A DNA stretch of 64,000 nt from Streptomyces sp. NBC_01016 (GTDB taxonomy: Bacteria; Actinomycetota; Actinomycetes; Streptomycetales; Streptomycetaceae). The position numbers and the translations under genes are program-made. The notes under the pieces are model-generated. The model searched no databases. It was not told the origin of the DNA and was given only the letters and a program-made list of their open reading frames with translations. Each line of letters begins with the position of its first letter. Position 1 is the first letter of the stretch. Positions 40,592 through 48,813 of the stretch are shown here, piece after piece. Where the stretch lies: NCBI RefSeq assembly GCF_026341035.1, contig NZ_JAPEOQ010000002.1, positions 2,914,001 through 2,978,000 of the forward strand, written 5' to 3'.

Positions 40592-41623
40592 ATGAAGGCC
40601 ATCGTGTACAGCAGCAACGGCGACTCCGAAGTTCTGAAGGTGGAGGAGCGCCCCGTCCCCGACCCCGGTCCCGGCGAGGTCCGGGTCGAGGTCCATGTCT
40701 CCGGGGTCAACCCCACCGACTGGAAGGTCCGGGCAGGAGTCTCGGGTCAACTCGGGGACGGCGAAAGTCAGGTGCCCAACCAGGACGGTGCGGGCCGCAT
40801 CGACGCGGTCGGCGCGGGAGTCGACCCCGCGCGGATCGGGGAGCGGGTGTGGCTGTACCTGTCCGCGGCCGGGCGCCCCGACGGCGGCACGGCCCAGGAG
40901 TACCTGACCATCCCGGCCGAGCGGGCGGTGCCGCTCCCGGACAACGCCGGCTACGACCTGGGCGCGGCGCTCGGCGTCCCGGCGCTCACCGCCCACCGTG
41001 CCCTGACCCTCGCCGCCGACGGACCGGACCGGTTGGCGCCGGGGGTGTTTGACGGACGGACCGTGCTGATCGCCGGAGGAGCGGGCGCGGTCGGCAACGC
41101 GGCGATCCAGCTGGCCCGTTGGGCCGGGGCGACGGTCATCACGACCATCAGTTCCCCGGAGAAGGCCGACCTGGCGCAGGCCGCCGGCGCCCACCACATC
41201 GTCAACTACCGTACGCAGGACGCCGCCAAGGTCATCCTCGACCTGGCGCCGGACGGGGTCGACCTCGTCGCCGAAGTCGCCCCGGCGGTCAACGCCGAAC
41301 TGAACCTGGCGGTCACCAGGAACAACGCAACGATCGCCTTCTACGCCAACAACGGCGGCGACGAACTCCGGCTGCCGCTCCGCGCGACCTTCGGCCGGAA
41401 CCTGGACTGGCACGGCCTGTCCCTCTACACCGTCCCGGCCGACGCGATGCGCGACGGCGTGGCCGCCGTCTCGGAGGCCGTCGCGGCCGGCGCGCTGCGG
41501 GCAGGTACGGAGTCCGGTCTGCCGCTGCTCCGCTTCCCGTTGGAGCAGACGTCGAAGGCGCACGAGGCGGTCGAGGGCGGTGCCGTGGGCAAGGTCCTCA
41601 TCGACGTCAGGGCGGCCGAGTAG
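40592..41623 (+). CDS. NADPH:quinone reductase (MDR family)
   Basis: 343 aa. I chose ATG 40592 (MKAIVYSSNGDSEVLKVEER), the usual start of this family; a GTG at 40577 is alternative. GVNPTDWKVRAG, VGAGVDPARIGERVWLYLSA, GVPALTAHRALT, then the Rossmann motif IAGGAGAVGNAAIQLARWAG, and a normal end. No structural-zinc cysteines. It reduces quinones with NADPH, probably in detoxification with the pirin and GNAT genes ahead of it. Confidence 0.88.
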   Translation: MKAIVYSSNGDSEVLKVEERPVPDPGPGEVRVEVHVSGVNPTDWKVRAGVSGQLGDGESQVPNQDGAGRIDAVGAGVDPARIGERVWLYLSAAGRPDGGTAQEYLTIPAERAVPLPDNAGYDLGAALGVPALTAHRALTLAADGPDRLAPGVFDGRTVLIAGGAGAVGNAAIQLARWAGATVITTISSPEKADLAQAAGAHHIVNYRTQDAAKVILDLAPDGVDLVAEVAPAVNAELNLAVTRNNATIAFYANNGGDELRLPLRATFGRNLDWHGLSLYTVPADAMRDGVAAVSEAVAAGALRAGTESGLPLLRFPLEQTSKAHEAVEGGAVGKVLIDVRAAE

Positions 41624-41719
41624 GGGCGGAGCCTGTGGCCCCGCTGCCCTGGGGCGCAGGACTTGGCCTGCGCGATCCCGACGGGGTCGGTCCAGTGCGG
41701 TGAGTGTGCCGTCCTGTCG

Positions 41720-42570
41720 TCAGGCGGTGTCGTGGTCGGTCCAGGTCGATACCTGGACCGACCCCAGGGGCCAGTGGCGGTCGGTGACGATGCCGGGGCT
41801 GCGCGCTTCCAGTTGCTGAACGAACTGGTCGTGCCAGCACACCTGTTCCCGGTGCAGGGCCGGCCGTGACAGACGACCGACAGCAGGGTGGCAGGCAGCG
41901 ATGACCTGTGCGAGGTCAACTCCGTTTCCAGGATGGTGAGTACGAACGGCGCGTACCAGACGACCAAGGGCTCTTTGGTTGCCAGATACTCGGTCAGAGT
42001 GGCCGCCAGCTCGCCCAGCGCCTCGCGGGCAGGTGTCCCTTCGGCGCGTGCCCGCTCCACCGTGATGCCGTGGCCCTTGTACGGTGCGACGGACAGCGGA
42101 CCGGGCCCCGGGTCGACGAGCCAGGACCTTTGCGTCCCGTCAGTGGTGCACACCGCCGCACTCAGGATCCGGTCGACGGTGAAGCGGTTGCCGGTGGTCG
42201 CGATGTCCAGAGCCATGAGGCGGCGCCGATGCCAGCCCGGGTGGGGGAGACGGGGCGGTGGCGCGGGCTCACGGACGTGGTCACGGTGGTAGTGCACGTC
42301 CCTTCCGCCGGACACCTTGCGCACCACTACTCCCGTGTAGGCCGCGACGGTTTCCCCGCAGGTCTCGCACCGTCCGTCCCACCGGTTGGGTAGGAGTGCG
42401 GAGGGGTCCGAGGTGGTGCCGTCCGGGTCGGGTGTCGGGGCGTGCGCCGGGTGGTAGGTCACCCATCGCCCCCACGCACTGCGCAGCCGCGTGCCGGTCT
42501 CGGCTTCGACTTGCTCGCCGCAGCGGGCGCATGGGGCCGCGTACTGGTTCGCCCGTGCCGGATTGTTCAC
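41720..42570 (-). pseudogene. Decayed DnaQ/DEDD-type exonuclease with zinc ribbons
   Basis: From the GTG at 42570 (overlapping the MBL stop) come two CxxC ribbons (PCARCGEQVE, RCETCGETVA), then a DEDD exonuclease domain: MALDIATTGNRF, SWLVDPG, HGITVERARAEGTP, LVVWYAPFVLTILETEL. Exo I should read DxE (DIETTG) but has Ala; Exo II should have Asp (APFDLT) but has Val. The Exo III stretch is missing. Near 41900-41945 coding potential shifts to another frame, which reads PALHREQVCWHDQFVQQLEA, DRHWPLGSVQ and stops at 41720, resembling the usual C-terminus. So a deletion plus frameshift has destroyed the gene. Confidence 0.7.
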
Positions 42571-43379
42571 TTGCCACCTCGCCGCGCAATGCTCTGGGCC
42601 TGCCCCTCGTGCACGTCGTTCACCCACTCCCAGCCGGGCCTCGCCGATGCGCCGAGCCGTGGGTCGTCGGGAGTGAGGCCGTCCCGTAGGGCGTGTACGT
42701 ACGCCCGGTCCTGGTGGATGCGTGTGCGTACCTGAGCGGTGCCGGCGACGGACCCGTGGCCGGGGACCAGGACGTCGACGTCGTCCGCAACGTCCTCGAG
42801 CAGTCGCAGGCTCACCAGGTAGTCCTCGATCGGGGTGGTGGACTCGTCGAGCATCGGGATCAGGACGTCGGAGAGCATGTCGCCCGCCACGAGAACCCTG
42901 CTGTGAGCGATCAACAGCGCCGCGTGGCCGGGTGCGTGGCCAGGGTGTTCGATGATTCGCACCTCGGGGCCGTCCCAAGGAATCCGTACGGTTCCGGCCG
43001 GCAGAGCCGTGATGAGGCCGAACAGGTCCAGTGGCGTTTCCAGGGCGATTTCCGGCGGTAGGCCCTCGGTGACTTGAGTCCTCCAGTCCGCGTGCGACAG
43101 CAGCTCTTCCATTTCCGCCGCGCAGCGGGCCGTGCCGTAGCGAGGTGCTTCGCCGAGTTCGGCGTGCCAGAGGACGTGATCCCAATCGGGGTGCGTCGAG
43201 AAGCCTGCTGACACGGGCTGACCGTACTTACCGAGGTCGTTCGACAGGCAGAGCATTTCGTCGTCCGTGATTCCGGGGTCCACGAGCAGCACGCCATCCG
43301 TGCCCTGCACGACAACGGTGTTGTTCTGGAGCAACTCGCTCTGGTGGACAAGCACCCCTTCCGCTACCTGCTTCAGCAT
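42567..43379 (-). CDS. Metallo-beta-lactamase-fold hydrolase
   Basis: 270 aa. The MBL pattern: GVLLVDPGITDDE, the metal loop STHPDWDHVLWH (H-x-D-x-D-H rather than the standard HxHxDH), HPGHAPGHAALLI, VLVAGDMLSDV, and VLVPGHGSVAG. The altered second ligand is known in some MBL relatives and probably changes metal binding. Substrate unknown. Overlaps the exonuclease relic by four bases, evidence that the two were once one operon. Confidence 0.85.
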   Translation of the reverse strand: MLKQVAEGVLVHQSELLQNNTVVVQGTDGVLLVDPGITDDEMLCLSNDLGKYGQPVSAGFSTHPDWDHVLWHAELGEAPRYGTARCAAEMEELLSHADWRTQVTEGLPPEIALETPLDLFGLITALPAGTVRIPWDGPEVRIIEHPGHAPGHAALLIAHSRVLVAGDMLSDVLIPMLDESTTPIEDYLVSLRLLEDVADDVDVLVPGHGSVAGTAQVRTRIHQDRAYVHALRDGLTPDDPRLGASARPGWEWVNDVHEGQAQSIARRGGK

Positions 43380-43519
43380 GGGGAACCTCCCGTTTGTGGC
43401 CTGCGGCCGCTTGGTGAGACGTTAGCCCACTCCATCCCTTTTGTGATGTCCTCGGGCAAGGGCGGCCGTCGCCGGTTTCCCCCAACTCGCCCTTCCCGAA
43501 CGGCGTTTGTGCCGGGCGC

Positions 43520-44551
43520 TCAGGCGTCGGCGGGGGCCACCACCGAAGCGCGCGCGACGACCGGGCACTCCAGGCGCCGTACGTGCCCCGCCGGGACAGG
43601 GCCGCCGGACTCCACCGCGTCGAGCAGCGTGTCCACGGCCGCCGCGCCCATCGCGTGATGCGGCAGCGCCACGGTCGTCAAGGCCGGGACCAGGTGCGCG
43701 GCCATCTGGTCCTGGTCGTCGTACCCGACCACCGAAAGCCGCTCCGGCACGGAGATCCCCAGCCTGGCGGCGGCCAGCAACACCCCTGTCGCCACACGGT
43801 CGTTGGCGCACACCACGGCCGTCGGCGGCTTCGCCACGTCCAGCAGGCGCAGCGCGGCGGCGTACCCCTCGTCGATCTGCCAGCCGGCCCGCAGTCGCCG
43901 CCGGGCGCGCACCGGTACACCCGCCACGCGCAGTCCGTCGGCGAAGCCGAGGGCGCGGTCGTCGGCGGCGATGTTCCCTTCGGGCCCGCCCACCAGCGCG
44001 ATGTCCCGGTGTCCGGCCGCGAGCAGCACGTCGACGGCGCCGCGCCCGCCGGCCCGCTCGTCCGCGACCACGGCGGCGTACGAACTCTCCTTACGGGGAA
44101 GGCAGTTGGCGAGCACCGTGCGTGCCGGGTCCAGGCCCTCGGGGACGTCCGTCGCGTTGAGTTCCATGGCCGCGTAGACGAACCCGTCGACGCGGCGTGC
44201 CCGCAGCTCCGCGACCGCCTCGGCCTCCGCCGCGCTGTCACTGCCCGACTCCATCAGCAGCACCTGGTGCCCGCGCGCACGCGCCGCTTCCATCGCGCCG
44301 AGCACCATGCGTCCGGCGAAGGGACTCGTGGCGATCGAGTCGCTGAGCATCCCGATCACACCCGTACGCCGCGCGCGCAGCGACCGCGCCACCTCGTCGG
44401 GCCGGTAGCCGAGGGTGTCCGCCGCCTCTTTGATGCGCTGCTGTGTCCGGGCCGACAGATTCCCCTCGGCCCGCCCGCTGAAGACGAACGACACGGCTGC
44501 ACGCGAGACGCCGGCGAGCTGGGCGACGTCGCGGGCGGTGGGGCGCTTCAC
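43520..44551 (-). CDS. LacI-family transcriptional regulator
   Basis: 343 aa from the GTG at 44551 behind AAGGAG; upstream codons in the frame are not used. The N-terminal helix-turn-helix (RPTARDVAQLAGVSRAAVSF) and hinge helix (RRTGVIGMLSDS) precede a periplasmic-binding-protein-like sensor (GAMEAARARGHQVLLMESGS ... VVGYDDQDQMAAHLVPALTT). It presumably represses a sugar or carboxylate gene set; none is adjacent. Its MBL neighbour is 140 bp away on the same strand. Confidence 0.9.
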   Translation of the reverse strand: MKRPTARDVAQLAGVSRAAVSFVFSGRAEGNLSARTQQRIKEAADTLGYRPDEVARSLRARRTGVIGMLSDSIATSPFAGRMVLGAMEAARARGHQVLLMESGSDSAAEAEAVAELRARRVDGFVYAAMELNATDVPEGLDPARTVLANCLPRKESSYAAVVADERAGGRGAVDVLLAAGHRDIALVGGPEGNIAADDRALGFADGLRVAGVPVRARRRLRAGWQIDEGYAAALRLLDVAKPPTAVVCANDRVATGVLLAAARLGISVPERLSVVGYDDQDQMAAHLVPALTTVALPHHAMGAAAVDTLLDAVESGGPVPAGHVRRLECPVVARASVVAPADA

Positions 44552-44772
44552 GCGGGGGCTCCTTCGAGGGCCGGGCGTCCATCCGAGCGCGACGACGTGC
44601 ACGGGCGGACGGAGCGATGGGCCTCCAGTGTGCCGGATGGCGTCGTGGGAGTCCCTGTCGGCGGGGGCGTACGGTCCTGGCCGGGGGCCCCAGTCGCCGG
44701 GATGAAAGAGTTGGGTCTCCTGTTGAGCCCCCTGAACGATCGCAACGGCCTCCGCACCGAAGGTGAAACCCT

Positions 44773-45618
44773 GTGACCAGCATCGCGTATCAAGGCGAAC
44801 ATGCCTCCAACTCGGCGACCGTCGCCCAGAGGCTGTTCCCGGGGTGCACGGAACTGCCCTGCGTCGGCTTCGAGCAGGCGCTGGACGCGGTGACGCTGGG
44901 CACCGCCGACCTGGCGGTGATCCCGGTGGACAATTCCACGGCCGGCCGTGTCGCCGACGTGCACCATCTGCTCCCGGAGTCGGGCCTGTTCGTGATCGGC
45001 GAGTACTTCCACGCCATCCGCTTCGACCTCATGGGGGTGCCGGGGACGTCGCTCGGTCAGGTGGAGTGCGTCCGCAGCCACGTGCACGCGCTGGGGCAGT
45101 GCCGGAAGGTGGTGCGTGCGGGCGGGTGGCGTACGCGGGTCAGCGACGACACCGCGGGGGCCGCCCGCGAGGTGGCGGAACTCGGCGACCCGCGGCATGC
45201 GGCGCTCGCCCCGCCGGCCGCGGCCGGGCATTACGGTCTGGAGGTGTTGCAGGCCGGCGTCGAGGACGACCCGGACAACACCACGCGGTTCGTCGTCCTG
45301 TCCCGTGACGCCGAATTCGCGCCCCTGGAGGGCGGGCCGACCATGACGAGCCTGTTCTTCGCCGTGCGGAACATCCCGAGCGCGCTGTACAAGGCGCTCG
45401 GGGGCTTCGCCAGCAGTGGGGTGAACCTCACCAAGATCGAGAGCTATCAGATGGGGGCGGGACTCAACCCGAGCTGCTTCTACGTCGAGATCGAGGGGCA
45501 CCCCGACGAGCCCCGTGTCGCGCTCGCCCTGCAGGAGCTGAGCTTCTTCTCGTCCGAGGTCCGCGTACTCGGCGTCTATCCGGCCCACCCGCACCGGCTG
45601 GAGGAGCGGAACGTGTGA
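44773..45618 (+). CDS. pheA: Prephenate dehydratase
   Basis: 281 aa, GTG at 44773. The catalytic domain holds YQGEHASNSATVAQRLFPGC, DLAVIPVDNSTAGRVADV and the essential Thr-Arg-Phe in DNTTRFVVLSRD. An ACT domain (MTSLFFAVRNIPSALYKALG, GVNLTKIESYQMG) provides feedback control by phenylalanine. It converts prephenate to phenylpyruvate. The N-terminus differs from the housekeeping actinobacterial form (xYLGPEGTF), so it may be a second, pathway-linked copy. Confidence 0.88.
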   Translation: MTSIAYQGEHASNSATVAQRLFPGCTELPCVGFEQALDAVTLGTADLAVIPVDNSTAGRVADVHHLLPESGLFVIGEYFHAIRFDLMGVPGTSLGQVECVRSHVHALGQCRKVVRAGGWRTRVSDDTAGAAREVAELGDPRHAALAPPAAAGHYGLEVLQAGVEDDPDNTTRFVVLSRDAEFAPLEGGPTMTSLFFAVRNIPSALYKALGGFASSGVNLTKIESYQMGAGLNPSCFYVEIEGHPDEPRVALALQELSFFSSEVRVLGVYPAHPHRLEERNV

Positions 45619-45654
45619 GGGGTGGCTGCCGGCGCCGCGGATAGACTCGTGCGC

Positions 45655-46494
45655 ATGCAGGTATCGGCGTTGCCGGAGCCGGTCGAGCCGCTTCCGGAGC
45701 AGGGGGCGGCTCCTTTCACCATCACCGCCGGGTTCCGGATTCCCCGAGTTCCCACCGAGTGGGCGCCGCACTCGCACCCCTTTCACGAACTCGTCTGGGT
45801 ACGTGGCGGAACGCTGACGTCCCGCGTCGGGGATCGCGTCTTCACCGTGTCCGAGGGGCACGGTCTTTGGATGCCCGCCGGAGTGGCGCACGGGGGCCGG
45901 TCGACGGCGGGTGCGCAGTTCCACGACGCCTTCTTCGCCCCGGACCGCACACCGTTCGCGGTCGGGGAACCGAAGGCGATCGCGATGACGCCGCTCCTTG
46001 AGTCGTTGCTGATCCATCTGTCCGGCACGGACCTCGACGAGGCGGCCAGGGCACGGGCGGAGTCGGTCGTGTTCGACGTGCTCCGGCCGTCGGAGCGCCA
46101 GTTCGCCCTCCAGTTGCCCAACGATCCCCGGATCGATCCGATCGCCGAAGCCCTGCTGGACGACCCCGGCGATCCCCGCTCGCTGGAGGAGTGGGCGGTG
46201 CGGCTCGGGATCAGCGACCGGACGGTCACCCGCGCGTTCCGCCAGGCGACCGGCCTCTCGTTCGCACAGTGGCGGCAACTGCTGCGGGTGCACCGCGCGC
46301 TGACGCTGCTCTCCGAGGGCTTCGACGTGCTGACGGTCTCCGAGACGCTGGGCTACGCCCGTTCCAGCTCCTTCATCGCCGCGTTCCGGCGGGTCATGGG
46401 CACCACGCCGGGCGCGTTCTTCGCGGCGGGCGACGGAGCCGACGGCGCCCCGGGCGATGTCCGGAATCCCGTATCGGGTGTCCAGAACGCGTGA
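45655..46494 (+). CDS. AraC-family regulator beside the siderophore operon
   Basis: 279 aa from the ATG at 45655. The N-terminus is a cupin-like ligand domain (PHSHPFHELVWVRGGTLTSR, GHGLWMPAGVAHGG); the C-terminal double HTH is EEWAVRLGISDRTVTRAFRQ and LTVSETLGYARSSSFIAAFR. It reads towards the iron-uptake operon 166 bp downstream and likely activates it when the siderophore or iron state signals. Confidence 0.85.
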   Translation: MQVSALPEPVEPLPEQGAAPFTITAGFRIPRVPTEWAPHSHPFHELVWVRGGTLTSRVGDRVFTVSEGHGLWMPAGVAHGGRSTAGAQFHDAFFAPDRTPFAVGEPKAIAMTPLLESLLIHLSGTDLDEAARARAESVVFDVLRPSERQFALQLPNDPRIDPIAEALLDDPGDPRSLEEWAVRLGISDRTVTRAFRQATGLSFAQWRQLLRVHRALTLLSEGFDVLTVSETLGYARSSSFIAAFRRVMGTTPGAFFAAGDGADGAPGDVRNPVSGVQNA

Positions 46495-46531
46495 TTGTCG
46501 ACGCGGCGGCCGGAATATAACCTGCACGGAG

Positions 46532-46546
46532 TTAGGTAACCCTTAG
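46532..46546. promoter_or_regulatory. Candidate iron box before the siderophore ATPase gene
   Basis: TTAGGTAACCCTTAG is an imperfect dyad resembling the DmdR/IdeR iron box (TTAGGTTAGGCTcACCTAA). It lies about 115 bp before the ATPase start, suitable for iron-dependent repression. The right arm is weak. Confidence 0.5.
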
Positions 46547-46660
46547 TTGGTGCTCGACGTGCACGGCGCTGCCCGTACGCGGGTGAGTTCGCGGCCCGGC
46601 CGGTGACGGCCGGTCGGAGGGTGCCGCGCCTCCTGCCCTTCCGACCACCGGGATTCGTCG

Positions 46661-47527
46661 ATGTTCACGCGCTCTCCTCGGCCCACCGAGCGTTCGGTTG
46701 CCAGTCCCGATGTGCCGGCGGGCGCCGCCCTCAACGGGCATGACCTGGTGCTGCGTTACGACGGCAAGCCGGTCGTCCATGGTGTCTCGATCGATCTGGC
46801 GCCCGGCCGCGCGACCGCTCTGGTGGGCCCCAACGGCAGCGGCAAGTCCACGCTGCTGCGGGCGCTGTCCCGGCTGCACCGGGTGGAGGGCGGCCGGGTG
46901 ACGCTCGGCGCTCCCGACGGCCCGTCCGAGCGTGACGCGACGCTGCTCAGCGCCCGCCAGTTCGCCCGTGAGGTCACGCTGTTCTCCCAGTCGAGGCCCG
47001 CGCCCCAAGGGCTGACGGTCTCGGAGGTCGTCGCCTTCGGGCGCCACCCCTACCGCCGCGGCTTCGCGGGACCGACCGCCGAGGACCGGGCCGCCATCGA
47101 CCGTGCCATGGGTGTCACCGGCGTACGGGACATGGCAGGACGACCGGTCGGGGAACTGTCCGGCGGCGAGATGCAACGTGTCTGGCTCGCGGCCTGCCTC
47201 GCCCAGGACACCGGCGTCGTCCTGCTCGACGAACCGACCAACCACCTGGACCTGCGCTACCAGTTCGAGACGCTCGACCTGGTGCGCGATCTCGTCGAGG
47301 AGCACGGCATCGCGGTCGGGATCGTGCTGCACGACCTCGACCAGGCGTCCCGTGTCGCGGACACGCTGGTCCTGATGCGCTCCGGCCGCGTGCACGCGGC
47401 GGGCGCACCCGCGGACGTCCTCACCGCCGAGAACATCGGCGAGGTCTACGACATCCGGGTCGACGTCAGCGTGGACGCCCGCACCGGCCGCCTGCGCATC
47501 GATCCCATCGGGCGGCACGCCGCCTGA
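46661..47527 (+). CDS. ABC transporter ATPase for iron-siderophore uptake (FecE/FepC-like)
   Basis: 288 aa. All motor motifs: Walker A GPNGSGKST, Q-loop VTLFSQSR, signature LSGGEMQRVWLAACLAQD, Walker B VVLLDEPTNHLD, and the switch His in IVLHDLDQ. It powers import through the double permease encoded two genes downstream. First gene of the iron operon after the iron box; an upstream AraC gene probably controls it. Confidence 0.93.
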   Translation: MFTRSPRPTERSVASPDVPAGAALNGHDLVLRYDGKPVVHGVSIDLAPGRATALVGPNGSGKSTLLRALSRLHRVEGGRVTLGAPDGPSERDATLLSARQFAREVTLFSQSRPAPQGLTVSEVVAFGRHPYRRGFAGPTAEDRAAIDRAMGVTGVRDMAGRPVGELSGGEMQRVWLAACLAQDTGVVLLDEPTNHLDLRYQFETLDLVRDLVEEHGIAVGIVLHDLDQASRVADTLVLMRSGRVHAAGAPADVLTAENIGEVYDIRVDVSVDARTGRLRIDPIGRHAA

Positions 47528-47644
47528 ACTGGCGGCACTCAGCCTGAGGCGGAACATCCGCCGCTCCCACCAACACGTACGTACACACACGTACCGCCGA
47601 CCCACACACGTACCTCCGACACATCTCAAGAAAGAGGCCCCTTC

Positions 47645-48712
47645 ATGAACCGTGCCCGTCTCCTGGCGGCGTCGGCCTCCACCGGGCTCGTCCTCCTCGC
47701 CGCGACGGCCTGCGGCACGACCGACGTCGACAAGGCCGTCAAGGCCGAGGGCGGGGCCAGTGCGTCGCCCGCGTCGAAGGACTGCGCCTCGGACACCACG
47801 GCCACCTCGACGAAGCCGGTCTCCTTCAAGGACGGCGTCGGCCGCACCGTGAAGCTCGACAAGCCCGCCAAGCGGATCGCGGTCCTGGAGTGGCAGCAGG
47901 TCGAGGACGCGCTGACGCTGTGTGTCACCCCCACCGCCGTGTCCGACGCGAAGGGCTACAGCACCTGGGTCAGCGCCGAGAAGCTGCCCAGCGGGGTGAC
48001 CGACATCGGTACCCGCGAGGAGCCCGACCTCGACACCCTCTACGCGGCGAAGCCCGACCTCGTCGTGGTGGAGGGGTTCGACGCCGACGACGAGACCGTC
48101 AAGAAGCTGGAGAAGCGGAAGGTCCCCGTGATGGTCACCAAGGGGGCCGACCCGAAGGACCCGATCGGCAACATGAGGAACGTGTTCAGCATGATCGGCA
48201 AGGCGACGGGCCGCACCGAGCGGGCCGACCAGGTGCTCAAGGAGTTCGACGACCACCTGGCGACGGCGAAGAAGAAGGTCACCGACGCCGATCTGCCCAC
48301 GAAGGACTTCCTGTTCTTCGACGGATGGCTGGAGGGCGGCAACCTCACCGTCCGGCCCTACAGCGACGGCGCCCTGTTCACCGAGATAGGCAAGGAGCTC
48401 GGCATGAACCCGGCGTGGACCAAGGCGGTCAACAAGAACCACGGGGACGGCGGTGTCGACAAGTCCTACGGGCTCGCCCAGACCGACGTCGAGGGACTCA
48501 CCGCGGTGGGTGACGCCAACCTCTTCTACGCCAACGACGAAGGTGCGGGGGGCTACGTCGAGGCGCTGAAGAAAAACCCGATCTGGAAGACGATCCCGGC
48601 CGTGAAGGAAGGCCGCGCGCACTCGTTCCCGGCGCGGGTGTGGGGCGCCGGCGGTCCGCGTTCCACCGAGCAGGCGATCGACGCGTACGTCGACGTACTC
48701 GACAAGAAGTGA
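47645..48712 (+). CDS. Iron-siderophore binding lipoprotein
   Basis: 355 aa, preceded by AAAGAGG. The lipobox LLAATACGTTD anchors it at Cys. The mature domain is FecB-like: GRTVKLDKPAKRIAVLEWQQ, SGVTDIGTREEPDLDTLYAA, KPDLVVVEG, FFDGWLEGGNLTVRPYSDGA, LFYANDEGAGGYVEAL. It captures the ferric siderophore for the permease. Stop overlaps the permease start (GTGA), and the permease's first codons are a repeat derived from this gene's 3' end. Confidence 0.92.
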   Translation: MNRARLLAASASTGLVLLAATACGTTDVDKAVKAEGGASASPASKDCASDTTATSTKPVSFKDGVGRTVKLDKPAKRIAVLEWQQVEDALTLCVTPTAVSDAKGYSTWVSAEKLPSGVTDIGTREEPDLDTLYAAKPDLVVVEGFDADDETVKKLEKRKVPVMVTKGADPKDPIGNMRNVFSMIGKATGRTERADQVLKEFDDHLATAKKKVTDADLPTKDFLFFDGWLEGGNLTVRPYSDGALFTEIGKELGMNPAWTKAVNKNHGDGGVDKSYGLAQTDVEGLTAVGDANLFYANDEGAGGYVEALKKNPIWKTIPAVKEGRAHSFPARVWGAGGPRSTEQAIDAYVDVLDKK

Positions 48713-48813
48713 GCGCATCGCAAGAAGTGAGCGCACCGCAAGAGGTGAGCGCGCTGCATGAGGTGAGCGCACCGCATGAGGTGGGCTCACCGCACGAAGT
48801 GGCCACGCCGCAA
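48706..48813. repeat. 18-bp in-frame minisatellite at the permease start
   Basis: Six 18-bp units beginning GAAGTGAGCGCA/CACCGCA(A/T) at 48706, 48724, 48742, 48760, 48778 and 48796. The first contains the SBP stop codon and permease GTG. Each unit encodes an EVSAPQ/H-type hexapeptide. Copy number could vary by slippage. Confidence 0.9.
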
